From the NCBI GenBank assembly GCA_015655035.1, contig JAATFS010000288.1:1-6413 (forward strand): a stretch of DNA of 6,413 nt. The letters run 5' to 3'. The position numbers and the translations under genes are program-made. The notes beneath the pieces are model-generated. The model saw only the letters and a program-made list of their open reading frames with translations, was not told where the DNA came from and ran no database searches. This DNA is from Lysobacterales bacterium (GTDB lineage: Bacteria; Pseudomonadota; Gammaproteobacteria; Xanthomonadales; Xanthomonadaceae). Numbering within the stretch: the stretch's first letter is position 1; every line of letters begins with the position of its first letter. Of the stretch, positions 1-6,241 are shown in pieces.

Positions 1-2102
1 CAGGGGCGGTCGGCCCTGAAGCAGGCGCCGGTGCCCGGGTCCTGGAAGTACACCGCCACCGGCGACAACGCGGCCTTGCTGGATTCCAGCGCCAGTTGCT
101 CGAACAGGTTGCGGTCGTAGGAACGCCCGGCGCCGCCGTGCAGTACCGCCGATTCGTCGCCGAAGAAATCGTAGGAGAAGCCAAAGCGAGGTGCCCAGGC
201 ATTCTTGAAGTTCTTGCGGTTGTTGCCGGTGCTGACGTAGTCGGCAACGTTGATGCCGGTGGCCAGCAGGCGGTTGGCCCACGGCTGGCCGGGGTTCTGC
301 GGGTCGTCGCCGTAGAGTGCGTCGACGAAGCCCTGCGAGGTGACGAAGTCGGTATAGGCCGGGGTGTCTTCGTAGTCGTAGCGCACGCCGAGGTTGATCA
401 TCAACTTGTCGGTCACGGCCCAGTCGTCCTGGATGTAGATGCCGTATTGCTTGGACGGCGACTGCACCGTGGCCTTCTGCCCGGGCGTATCGTAGGGCGC
501 GACGAAGTCGACCCGGTACGGGGTGGCGGCAATGCCGGCGGCATCGACCGCGTAGCCGAACTGCGGGTTGACCGCGGCCGCGTCCTGCGAGGTCAGCTTG
601 ACGTCCTTGTAGTTCACGCCGACCTTGATGGTGTGCTCGCCATGCCACTGGAAGCTGGTGAAGGTCAGGTCGTTCTGCACGAACCAGCCCTTCTGGCTCT
701 TGCGCTGGACATTGAGGCTGCCGGCCGCGCCCGTGGACAGGAAGCCGTACTCGTCGATGTTCGGGGTGGCGCGGTCCAGGTACTTGTAGAGGATGCCGTT
801 GCCGAGGGTCTTGGGCGTGGGATTGTTCTGCGAATCCTCGCTGCCGACGATCAGTTCGTTGTACCAGCGGTCGGCGCTGTGCTGCCAGCGCAAGGTGCTG
901 CGCTTGTCCTTGTTGATCTTGTGGGTGGCCTGTTCGAGGGTGTTGAGGCCGCCGACGTTGGCGGTCTGGGTCTCGTCGCGATACAGCGTGCTCAGCTCGA
1001 AACGGTCGCGGTCGGTCGGCTCGAAGTCGATCTTGCCGAAGAACAGGTCCTCGCTGAAGGGCATGTTGGCCGCACCGTACTGGCTGGCCAGGTTGCCCGG
1101 CAACAACCCGACGAAGGGCAGCGCCTTGCTGTCGGCCTGCACGCTCTTGGGCACCACATTGTTCTTGCCTTCGTAGGCTAGGAAGAAGTGCATGCGGTCC
1201 TGGATGATGGGCCCGCCCAGCGCAAAACCATATTCCTTGGTCTGCGAATCGATCTTGCCGTTCTGGCGCTCGTCCGGGCGCTTGTCGCGCAGGTCCTGGT
1301 CGGTATAGCGGTAGAACGCCTCGCCGTGGAACGCGTTGGTGCCGGACTTGGTTGCTGCGGTGATCGCCGCGCCGCTGATCTGGCCATACTCGGCCTTGTA
1401 GTTGGAGGTGACGACCTTGTATTCACCGATGGCCAGCTGCGGGAACGGATTGCCCTGACTGTCGGCCTGGCCGGCGATGCCGCCGCTGCGCACGTAGCTC
1501 TTCTGGCCCACGCCGTCGATGTACAGGTTGCCGGAACTGGTATTGGAAGCGCCGCCGCGCAGCTTGGTGTTGCCGTTGCCATCGATCTGGAAAACCATGC
1601 CGGGCACGGTATCGGCGAACTCGAGGAAGTTGCGCGTGGCCTGCGGTAGTTGCTGGATCTGGCGCAGCGAGATGGTGTTGCCGACTTCGGAGGTCTTGAC
1701 GTCGCGGATCAGCGGCGCGCTGACCTTGACGGTCTCAAGCGTGGTGGCATCTCCAGCCGGCGCCGCGTTGGCTTCACCGCCCAGGTCCACGGTGGCGCTG
1801 GAGGCGACCGATAGCGTGACCGTGCGACTGACGCCGCCGGCTTCGACGGTATAGGTGCCGGGCGGTAGCCCGACCACGGTGTAGCGGCCGTTGGCCGACA
1901 CGGGGGTACGGCGGACCGCGCCGCTAGCGGCATTGGTGACGGTGACCTGTGCGCCGGCCTGCGCGGCGGCGACGTGTCCACGCAGGGTGGCACTGCTGCT
2001 CTGCGCCATCACAGGGGGGGCGGCGAACAGGCCGCTGATCAGGGCGCAACACAACAGGCTGCGCACGGGGTGGTGACGGCTGGAATGGTGGTGTTTGCTC
2101 AT
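1..2102 (-). CDS. Oar-like TonB-dependent outer-membrane receptor, 3' end outside the window
   Basis: Reading the minus strand from the ATG at 2102-2100 gives one open frame of 700 codons that runs off the left edge without a stop. Residues 1-33 are a Sec signal peptide: basic, His-rich n-region (MSKHHHSSRHH), hydrophobic core (SLLCCALISGLFA), and probable cleavage at VMA|Q. Residues about 36-108 look like a carboxypeptidase-regulatory/Cna-B-type beta sandwich, with the typical NGRYTVVGLPPGTYTV stretch. A TonB-box-like segment (TLETVKVSAP, about 121-130) follows. Next is a plug domain, about 135-255, containing TRNFLEFADTVPGM, LRGG, NLYIDGV and YKAEYGQISGAAITAATKSGTN. The remainder is beta-barrel-like with alternating aromatic strands, for example YGIYIQDDWAVTDKLMINLGVRYDY. 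Such receptors take up large substrates through the outer membrane using TonB-ExbBD energy. Oar-type proteins are usually about 1,000 residues, so roughly 300 are missing here. The substrate cannot be told. The family call is firm; the Oar subtype rests on the Cna-B-like front domain. Confidence 0.93.
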   Translation of the reverse strand, partial: MSKHHHSSRHHPVRSLLCCALISGLFAAPPVMAQSSSATLRGHVAAAQAGAQVTVTNAASGAVRRTPVSANGRYTVVGLPPGTYTVEAGGVSRTVTLSVASSATVDLGGEANAAPAGDATTLETVKVSAPLIRDVKTSEVGNTISLRQIQQLPQATRNFLEFADTVPGMVFQIDGNGNTKLRGGASNTSSGNLYIDGVGQKSYVRSGGIAGQADSQGNPFPQLAIGEYKVVTSNYKAEYGQISGAAITAATKSGTNAFHGEAFYRYTDQDLRDKRPDERQNGKIDSQTKEYGFALGGPIIQDRMHFFLAYEGKNNVVPKSVQADSKALPFVGLLPGNLASQYGAANMPFSEDLFFGKIDFEPTDRDRFELSTLYRDETQTANVGGLNTLEQATHKINKDKRSTLRWQHSADRWYNELIVGSEDSQNNPTPKTLGNGILYKYLDRATPNIDEYGFLSTGAAGSLNVQRKSQKGWFVQNDLTFTSFQWHGEHTIKVGVNYKDVKLTSQDAAAVNPQFGYAVDAAGIAATPYRVDFVAPYDTPGQKATVQSPSKQYGIYIQDDWAVTDKLMINLGVRYDYEDTPAYTDFVTSQGFVDALYGDDPQNPGQPWANRLLATGINVADYVSTGNNRKNFKNAWAPRFGFSYDFFGDESAVLHGGAGRSYDRNLFEQLALESSKAALSPVAVYFQDPGTGACFRADRP

Positions 2103-2120
2103 GGCTACCCTCTCTCGGGT
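2103..2120 (-). promoter_or_regulatory. Ribosome binding site of the receptor gene
   Basis: On the minus strand the purine run GAGAGAGGG (2116 to 2108) ends five bases before the ATG at 2102, a suitable Shine-Dalgarno position that supports this start. It is flanked by ACCC (minus strand 2120-2117) and GGGT (2110-2107), which could form a weak 4-bp hairpin partly masking the site. The hairpin is an inference and is probably too short to matter alone. Confidence 0.6.
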
Positions 2121-2199
2121 GAGGAACGCACGGCAACGACAATCGGGCGCTGCCAAAAGGTGGAACGGTGTGGCGTTGTATGTGGTGCGTGGCGTGGCT

Positions 2200-2211
2200 C
2201 GATCCAGATCG
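2200..2211. repeat. Short palindrome CGATC-CA-GATCG upstream of the receptor gene
   Basis: Two 5-bp arms, CGATC (2200-2204) and GATCG (2207-2211), are perfect inverted complements around a 2-bp centre. The palindrome lies about 98 bp upstream of the receptor start codon, where an operator could sit. Palindromes of this length occur by chance, so the regulatory meaning is uncertain. Confidence 0.3.
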
Positions 2212-2328
2212 TCACTCCGGGCAGCCGTGCCCGCGCGCGAGCGGACAGCAGGGATGTGGTCGGCCGGACAAGCGCTGCGGTGGGGCGGCCAGAATTTGAC
2301 CTCCGCAGGACTCGTTTAGCGAACCAGG

Positions 2329-2368
2329 GCGTCGAAGTCCTCAGAGTCCCGTCCAGCAGCGTCGAAGT
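2329..2368. repeat. Direct repeat pair GCGTCGAAGT, 30 bp apart
   Basis: The 10-mer GCGTCGAAGT occurs at 2329-2338 and again at 2359-2368. The copies have the same orientation and start exactly 30 bp apart, about three helical turns. CAG also precedes both copies with slightly different spacing. Read on the minus strand, towards the receptor gene, the repeat is ACTTCGACGC. Tandem sites on one face of the helix are typical of activator or repressor binding, but no regulator is identified. They lie about 230-265 bp upstream of the receptor start and about 75-115 bp upstream of the lipoprotein -35. Confidence 0.4.
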
Positions 2369-2444
2369 GCGATGGCGCGCACGCTATCAGGAAGTCAAAG
2401 CGGTTACATGATGCGCCGCAGTATCGGCGCGTTCGGCCACGACG

Positions 2445-2474
2445 CTGACATCGGCGGCGCACCGTGGACATAAT
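2445..2474 (+). promoter_or_regulatory. Predicted sigma-70 promoter of the lipoprotein-plsB operon
   Basis: CTGACA (2445-2450) matches the -35 consensus at five of six bases. CATAAT (2469-2474) matches the -10 at five of six. The spacer is 18 bp. The expected start of transcription is near 2481, giving a leader of about 140 bases before the ATG at 2624. The -10 sits in a locally AT-richer patch of otherwise GC-rich DNA. It is the best promoter candidate found in the intergenic region and faces the right way. No experimental support is available. Confidence 0.5.
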
Positions 2475-2479
2475 TGTCC
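2466..2479. promoter_or_regulatory. Operator-like dyad GGACA-TAAT-TGTCC over the -10
   Basis: GGACA (2466-2470) and TGTCC (2475-2479) form a perfect 5-bp inverted repeat around TAAT. Its left half and centre contain the -10 hexamer CATAAT, so a protein bound here would block RNA polymerase. The family of any binding protein cannot be told from the site. Confidence 0.35.
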
Positions 2480-2623
2480 GGAAACAAAGTGCGGGAGTCA
2501 TTGCAGGACAGGGTGGCCGGCTGGCGCGATGGTTGGCGATGCATGCATGAGCCTGGAGGCATCTGCGCCGGTTGGCTTGCTGCCGTTTGCTCCAGCCAGC
2601 AAGATGAGCCATCAACGGGGGGA

Positions 2624-3586
2624 ATGACCATTACGAACCTGTCACCAGCCGCGCCCAGATCGCGCGCGCTGCACTTGCTGCCCTGGCTGCTGGCCATTGC
2701 GATGGCCGTGAGCGGCTGCAAGCGCGAGCCGCCGCCGCCGCTGCCCGGCGCCAATGCCGAGCCGGCCGCCACGGTCCACCAATGGGCGGTATATCTGCGC
2801 CAAAACGATCTGGTCGGTTACTCCAGGGCAATGGTCACCCCGGCGCAATACGCGCAGTTGGAGACCGCCTGGCGCGAGGGGCGTAGCCGCTGGCCGCTGA
2901 CCCAGTTGCCGTTGTCGGATGAATTGCCGGGGTTGCTGGCGACGCTGTCGCAGCCTGGCGCCGGGGTGCGCCTGCAAAAGAGCTTCGATACCCAGATCGC
3001 CGGGCAGGGCGCGGGCCTGCGCCAGGCCGCGCATTCGCTGGGCCTGTTCGGCGTGCAGTATCTGGGTAGCCAGGGCGATTACACCCCGGACCAACGTGCC
3101 CACTACACCCAGTTGGTGACCGCGCTCAGCCAGTGGGCGGCAAGCGCGCCGCTGGCCGATCGATCGCGTGCGCGGGCGGCTATCACCGAACTGACCGCTG
3201 CCGCGCGCGCGAGCGGGTTGCAGGACGATGCCGGGCTGCACCGCGCAGGGATGCAGGAAAGCCTCAAGCGGCTCGGCCCCTTGCTGATGGCGTTCAAGGC
3301 GGTATTGACGCGGTACGGCCTGCCGCTGGACGCGAGCCTGGATGCGCTGCGCACCGGCCTGGTCAGTCAACAGGGTGACCAGGCCCGGGTGCGAATCCAG
3401 TACCCGCTCGGCGACCAGCAGATCGATATCACCGTGGGGCTGATCCGGCGCGAGGGGCATTGGTATCTGGAACAGACCCAGCGCGATATCCAGGCCCTGC
3501 TACCGGCGCCGCCGCCGTTGCCGGCGCCGCCGCCGCCGGAAGCGTCCGGGAGCCCGGCAAACGCTGAATCGCCGGCTGGGCGATAA
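2624..3586 (+). CDS. Uncharacterised lipoprotein encoded directly upstream of plsB
   Basis: The product has 320 residues from the ATG at 2624. This start places a lipoprotein signal peptide at the N-terminus: R12/R14 n-region, hydrophobic LHLLPWLLAIAMA, and lipobox V29-S30-G31-C32. The frame stays open upstream to a TTG at 2474, but that start would overlap the predicted -10 and bury the signal peptide 50 residues inside. A run of six G (2617-2622) is the only Shine-Dalgarno-like element and is unusually close to the ATG. After Cys32 (followed by Lys33) come a short proline linker, an Ala/Gln/Leu-rich largely helical middle (about 50-255), and a strand-like segment IDITVGLIRREGHWYLEQ (267-284). 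The C-terminal tail is proline-rich (294-305). The helical-then-strand ending vaguely recalls small NTF2-like lipoprotein domains, but I do not recognise the family. The stop overlaps the plsB start, so it is co-transcribed with plsB. The lipidation call is fairly sure; the function is unknown. Confidence 0.85.
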   Translation: MTITNLSPAAPRSRALHLLPWLLAIAMAVSGCKREPPPPLPGANAEPAATVHQWAVYLRQNDLVGYSRAMVTPAQYAQLETAWREGRSRWPLTQLPLSDELPGLLATLSQPGAGVRLQKSFDTQIAGQGAGLRQAAHSLGLFGVQYLGSQGDYTPDQRAHYTQLVTALSQWAASAPLADRSRARAAITELTAAARASGLQDDAGLHRAGMQESLKRLGPLLMAFKAVLTRYGLPLDASLDALRTGLVSQQGDQARVRIQYPLGDQQIDITVGLIRREGHWYLEQTQRDIQALLPAPPPLPAPPPPEASGSPANAESPAGR

Positions 3587-3597
3587 TGGGAACGATG
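3584..3597 (+). promoter_or_regulatory. TAATG stop-start overlap coupling the lipoprotein gene to plsB
   Basis: The lipoprotein stop TAA (3584-3586) shares its last A with the ATG at 3586-3588. A second in-frame ATG lies at 3595-3597, with GGGA (3588-3591) three bases before it. Only a weak CTGGG element (3576-3580) precedes the first ATG. Either start leaves plsB translation dependent on, or favoured by, ribosomes finishing the lipoprotein. The first start gives 881 residues, the second 878. Confidence 0.65.
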
Positions 3598-6231
3598 CCA
3601 GAACAGAATCCGTTGCCCTTCCCCGGCGATCAGTCCGCCCCGCCTGCCTCGGCGGCCGTGTCCGACTCATCCCCGCCGCCTGCCGACGCCGACGCGCCGG
3701 TGCCGCCGCCGGCCGCGCCCATCGTGCGCAGCGAGCGCCGCCCCTGGTGGGCGCGGTTGCTGGGGCGCCTGGCCGACCCCTGGTTGAGCCTGACCATCGA
3801 ACCGGAACATCCTGGCCAGTACGACGATGGCCGACCGGTAGTCTACGTGCTCGAAGACTATGGGCTATTCAATGCGCTGATCCTGGACAAGGCCTGCCGT
3901 GAGGCCGGCCTGCCGTCGCCGCTGGTGCCATTGCCGGGCGATCCGCTGCAGCGCAAGCGGGCCTACCTGGCGCTGTCACGCCGCAGCAGCAGCAACTCGC
4001 TGATCCCGGAGCAGCGTGGCGGCAAGACCCATTCCGATTCGCTGGCCAAGCTGTTGCAGGCGCACCGCGTACGCGCCGATCTGGACGTACATCTGGTGCC
4101 GGTGTCGATCTTCGTCGGCCGCGCGCCGGACAAGCAGAGCGGCTGGTTCGCGGTGCTGTTCTCGGAAAACTGGGCGCTGGTCGGGCGTTTCCGCCGATTG
4201 CTGTCGGTGTTGCTCAACGGGCGCACCACCATCGTGCGTTTCGCCCCGCCGATCTCGTTGCGCCAGACCATGGCCGAAGGCCTGCCGCCGGAGCGCACGC
4301 TGCGCAAGCTGCAGCGTGTGCTGCGCATGCATTTCCGCCGCATCCGCGAAGCGGTGATCGGCCCCGACCTGTCCACTCGGCGCCTGCTGGTGGACCAGGT
4401 GCTGGCCGCCGATTCGGTGCGCGAGGCGATTGCGATCCAGGCCCGGCGCGACAACAGCAAGTCGGTCGATGCCTGGCGCAAGGCGCACGCCTATGCCTGG
4501 GAGATCGCCGCCGACTATTCCAGTCCGGTGGTGCGTTCGGCCAGCTTCCTGCTCAGCCACGTCTGGAACCGCATCTACGCCGGTGTGCTGGTGCATCACC
4601 TGGACAAGCTCAAGCAGGCCGCGCCCGGGCACGAAGTGGTGTACGTGCCCAGCCACCGCAGCCATATGGACTACCTGCTGCTGTCGTACCTGCTGTACGA
4701 GCGCGGGATCGTGCCGCCCCACATCGTGGCCGGCATCAACCTCAACCTGCCGGTGGTCGGCACGCTGTTGCGCAAGGGCGGCGCGTTCTTCATCCGGCGC
4801 TCGATTCGGGGTAATGCGTTGTACTCGGCGGTACTGAGCGAATACGTCGCGCAGCTGGTGGGTGGCGGTTACTCGATCGAATACTTCGTCGAAGGCGGGC
4901 GCTCGCGCACCGGCCGGTTGCTGCAGCCCAAGGGCGGCATGATCGTGATGACGCTGCGCGCCTTCCTGCGCAAGCCGCGCAAGCCGGTGCTGTTCCAGCC
5001 GATCTACATCGGCTACGAGAAGCTGATGGAAGGCAACAGCTACCTGGACGAGCTGTCCGGCCGGCCGAAGGAGAAAGAGTCGATCTGGGCATTGCTATGG
5101 GGCATCCCCAAGGTGCTCAAGCAGAACTACGGCCAGGTGGTGGTGAACTTCGGCGAGCCGATCGCGCTCAACGATGTGTTGGCCGAGCATGCACCGGAAT
5201 GGGACGGCCAGCCGGTGCCCGAAGACGAGAAGCCGAGCTGGATGGCGCGTACGGTGGACAGCCTGGCCCAGCAGATCCAGACCCGCATCAACTGCGCCGC
5301 CGACGTCAACCCGATCAACCTGCTGGCGCTGGCGCTACTGTCCACGCCCAAGCACGCGATGGGCGAGGCCGACCTGATCGCGCAGATCGAGCTGTGCAAG
5401 AAGTTGCTGGACGAGATGCCGTACTCCGACCGCGTCACCGTCACCCCGCATTCGCCGGCGCGGATCATCTCCCACGCCGAAGAGATCAACGTGCTAACGC
5501 GCACGCCGCACCCGCTCGGCGACGTGCTCAGCGTGAGTGGCGATACGGCGGTGCTGCTGAGCTATTTCCGCAACAACGTGCTGCATCTGTTCACCGCTTC
5601 GTCGTGGGTGGCGTGCTGCTTCCAGAATAATCGCCGCATGAGCCGTGCCGGGCTGCTGCGGCTGGGGCGCACCGTGTATCCGTTCCTGCAATCGGAACTG
5701 TTCCTGCCTTGGACCGAGGATGCTTTCGCGACGCGCATCGAACAGACCATCGAGATGTTCGTGCGCGAAGGCTTGCTGCAGAACATCAGCGACGACGACG
5801 ACGGCGGCGTCCTGGCGCGCAATACCGGGCAGACCGACGAGGTGTTCCGCCTGCGTGCGATCGGCCATTCGCTGCAGCAGGCGTTCGAGCGCTATTACAT
5901 CGCCATCTCGGTGCTGGTGAAGAATGGCCCCGGCGTGCTTGGCGCCGGCGAACTCGAAAGCCTGTGCCAGCAGGCGGCCCAGCGGCTGAGCCTGTTGTAT
6001 GCGCCAGCCGCACCGGAATTCTTCGACAAGGCCTTGTTCCGTGGCTTCATCCAGAAGCTGCGCGAGCTCAAGCTGGTGTGGCCGGACGAGAACAGCAAGC
6101 TGGTGTTCGACGAACGCCTGGATGCATGGGCGAAGGATGCCAAGTTCATCCTGGGACGCGAGTTGCGCCACACCATCGAGCGGGTCAGCCCGGCAGCCGC
6201 CCGATCCGAGGACACGCCGCCCGCCGAATAA
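3586..6231 (+). CDS. plsB: Glycerol-3-phosphate 1-O-acyltransferase PlsB
   Basis: PlsB transfers an acyl chain from acyl-ACP or acyl-CoA to the sn-1 position of glycerol-3-phosphate, giving lysophosphatidate, the first committed step of phospholipid synthesis at the inner membrane. All four acyltransferase blocks are intact. Block I is HRSHMD (H357, D362, the HX4D catalytic motif), block II GAFFIRR (399-405), block III FVEGGRSRTGR (434-444), and block IV PIYIGYE (472-478) followed by a KEKES segment. From memory of the E. coli enzyme, the catalytic residues align at a constant offset of about 51 residues, so the core has no gap there. C-terminal PlsB signatures are also present: YFRNNVLHLF (660-669) and APEFFDKALF (809-818). 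The extra length is mostly at the N-terminus, where residues 5-45 contain 14 prolines before an RRPWWARLLGRL segment likely to contact the membrane. Nothing suggests inactivation. It is co-transcribed with the upstream lipoprotein gene. Confidence 0.97.
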   Translation: MGTMPEQNPLPFPGDQSAPPASAAVSDSSPPPADADAPVPPPAAPIVRSERRPWWARLLGRLADPWLSLTIEPEHPGQYDDGRPVVYVLEDYGLFNALILDKACREAGLPSPLVPLPGDPLQRKRAYLALSRRSSSNSLIPEQRGGKTHSDSLAKLLQAHRVRADLDVHLVPVSIFVGRAPDKQSGWFAVLFSENWALVGRFRRLLSVLLNGRTTIVRFAPPISLRQTMAEGLPPERTLRKLQRVLRMHFRRIREAVIGPDLSTRRLLVDQVLAADSVREAIAIQARRDNSKSVDAWRKAHAYAWEIAADYSSPVVRSASFLLSHVWNRIYAGVLVHHLDKLKQAAPGHEVVYVPSHRSHMDYLLLSYLLYERGIVPPHIVAGINLNLPVVGTLLRKGGAFFIRRSIRGNALYSAVLSEYVAQLVGGGYSIEYFVEGGRSRTGRLLQPKGGMIVMTLRAFLRKPRKPVLFQPIYIGYEKLMEGNSYLDELSGRPKEKESIWALLWGIPKVLKQNYGQVVVNFGEPIALNDVLAEHAPEWDGQPVPEDEKPSWMARTVDSLAQQIQTRINCAADVNPINLLALALLSTPKHAMGEADLIAQIELCKKLLDEMPYSDRVTVTPHSPARIISHAEEINVLTRTPHPLGDVLSVSGDTAVLLSYFRNNVLHLFTASSWVACCFQNNRRMSRAGLLRLGRTVYPFLQSELFLPWTEDAFATRIEQTIEMFVREGLLQNISDDDDGGVLARNTGQTDEVFRLRAIGHSLQQAFERYYIAISVLVKNGPGVLGAGELESLCQQAAQRLSLLYAPAAPEFFDKALFRGFIQKLRELKLVWPDENSKLVFDERLDAWAKDAKFILGRELRHTIERVSPAAARSEDTPPAE

Positions 6232-6241
6232 GCGCGGGCGG
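6217..6241 (+). terminator. GC-rich stem-loop spanning the plsB stop codon, no T-run
   Basis: CCGCCCGC (6217-6224) pairs perfectly with GCGGGCGG (6234-6241), an 8-bp all-G/C stem. The 9-base loop contains the TAA stop (6229-6231). No T-tract follows (next bases GAATCGGC), so it is not a classical intrinsic terminator. It could mark or protect the 3' end of the message or slow the terminating ribosome. Some such stems arise by chance from Pro/Ala codons in GC-rich DNA. Confidence 0.35.

Larger units (their letters stand above)
2103..2623. other. Divergent intergenic region between receptor and lipoprotein genes
   Basis: This 521-bp stretch separates two divergently read genes. Open frames on both strands inside it have no recognisable domain or convincing ribosome binding site and look like the chance frames expected in GC-rich DNA. 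It contains the plus-strand promoter at 2445-2474, a dyad at 2466-2479, direct repeats at 2329-2338 and 2359-2368, a small palindrome at 2200-2211, and a leader of about 140 bases before the lipoprotein start. I saw no convincing sigma-70 promoter for the receptor. The best -35-like element on the minus strand (TTGACT, 2398 to 2393) lacks a partner -10 at proper spacing. Confidence 0.7.

Noticed and set aside
96..1181. Long plus-strand open frame (361 codons) opposite the receptor gene
   Set aside because: It is antisense to a clearly coding receptor frame. Its Val/Gly/Leu-rich translation is the usual mirror of GC-rich codon bias and has no domain or ribosome binding site.
1188..1649. Plus-strand open frame of 153 codons opposite the receptor gene
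   Set aside because: Same antisense artefact; the complementary strand encodes the receptor plug domain.
2319..2366. Possible plant-inducible promoter (PIP) box on the minus strand from TTCGAC/TTCGC elements
   Set aside because: A PIP box needs TTCGB-N15-TTCGB. Here the TTCG elements are 30 and 13 bp apart, so the spacing does not fit.
2316..2615. Minus-strand small protein (99 codons) in the divergent region
   Set aside because: Arg/Cys-rich translation with no recognisable feature. It runs antisense through the predicted promoter and leader and has no clear ribosome binding site.
2474..2623. N-terminal extension of the lipoprotein from a TTG start at 2474
   Set aside because: The 50 extra residues would place the signal peptide and lipobox internally, and the TTG overlaps the predicted -10 element.
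2642..3460. Minus-strand open frame of 272 codons opposite the lipoprotein gene
   Set aside because: The Arg/Gln/Ala-rich translation lacks a signal or domain. The opposite strand has a lipobox and the stop-start overlap with plsB.
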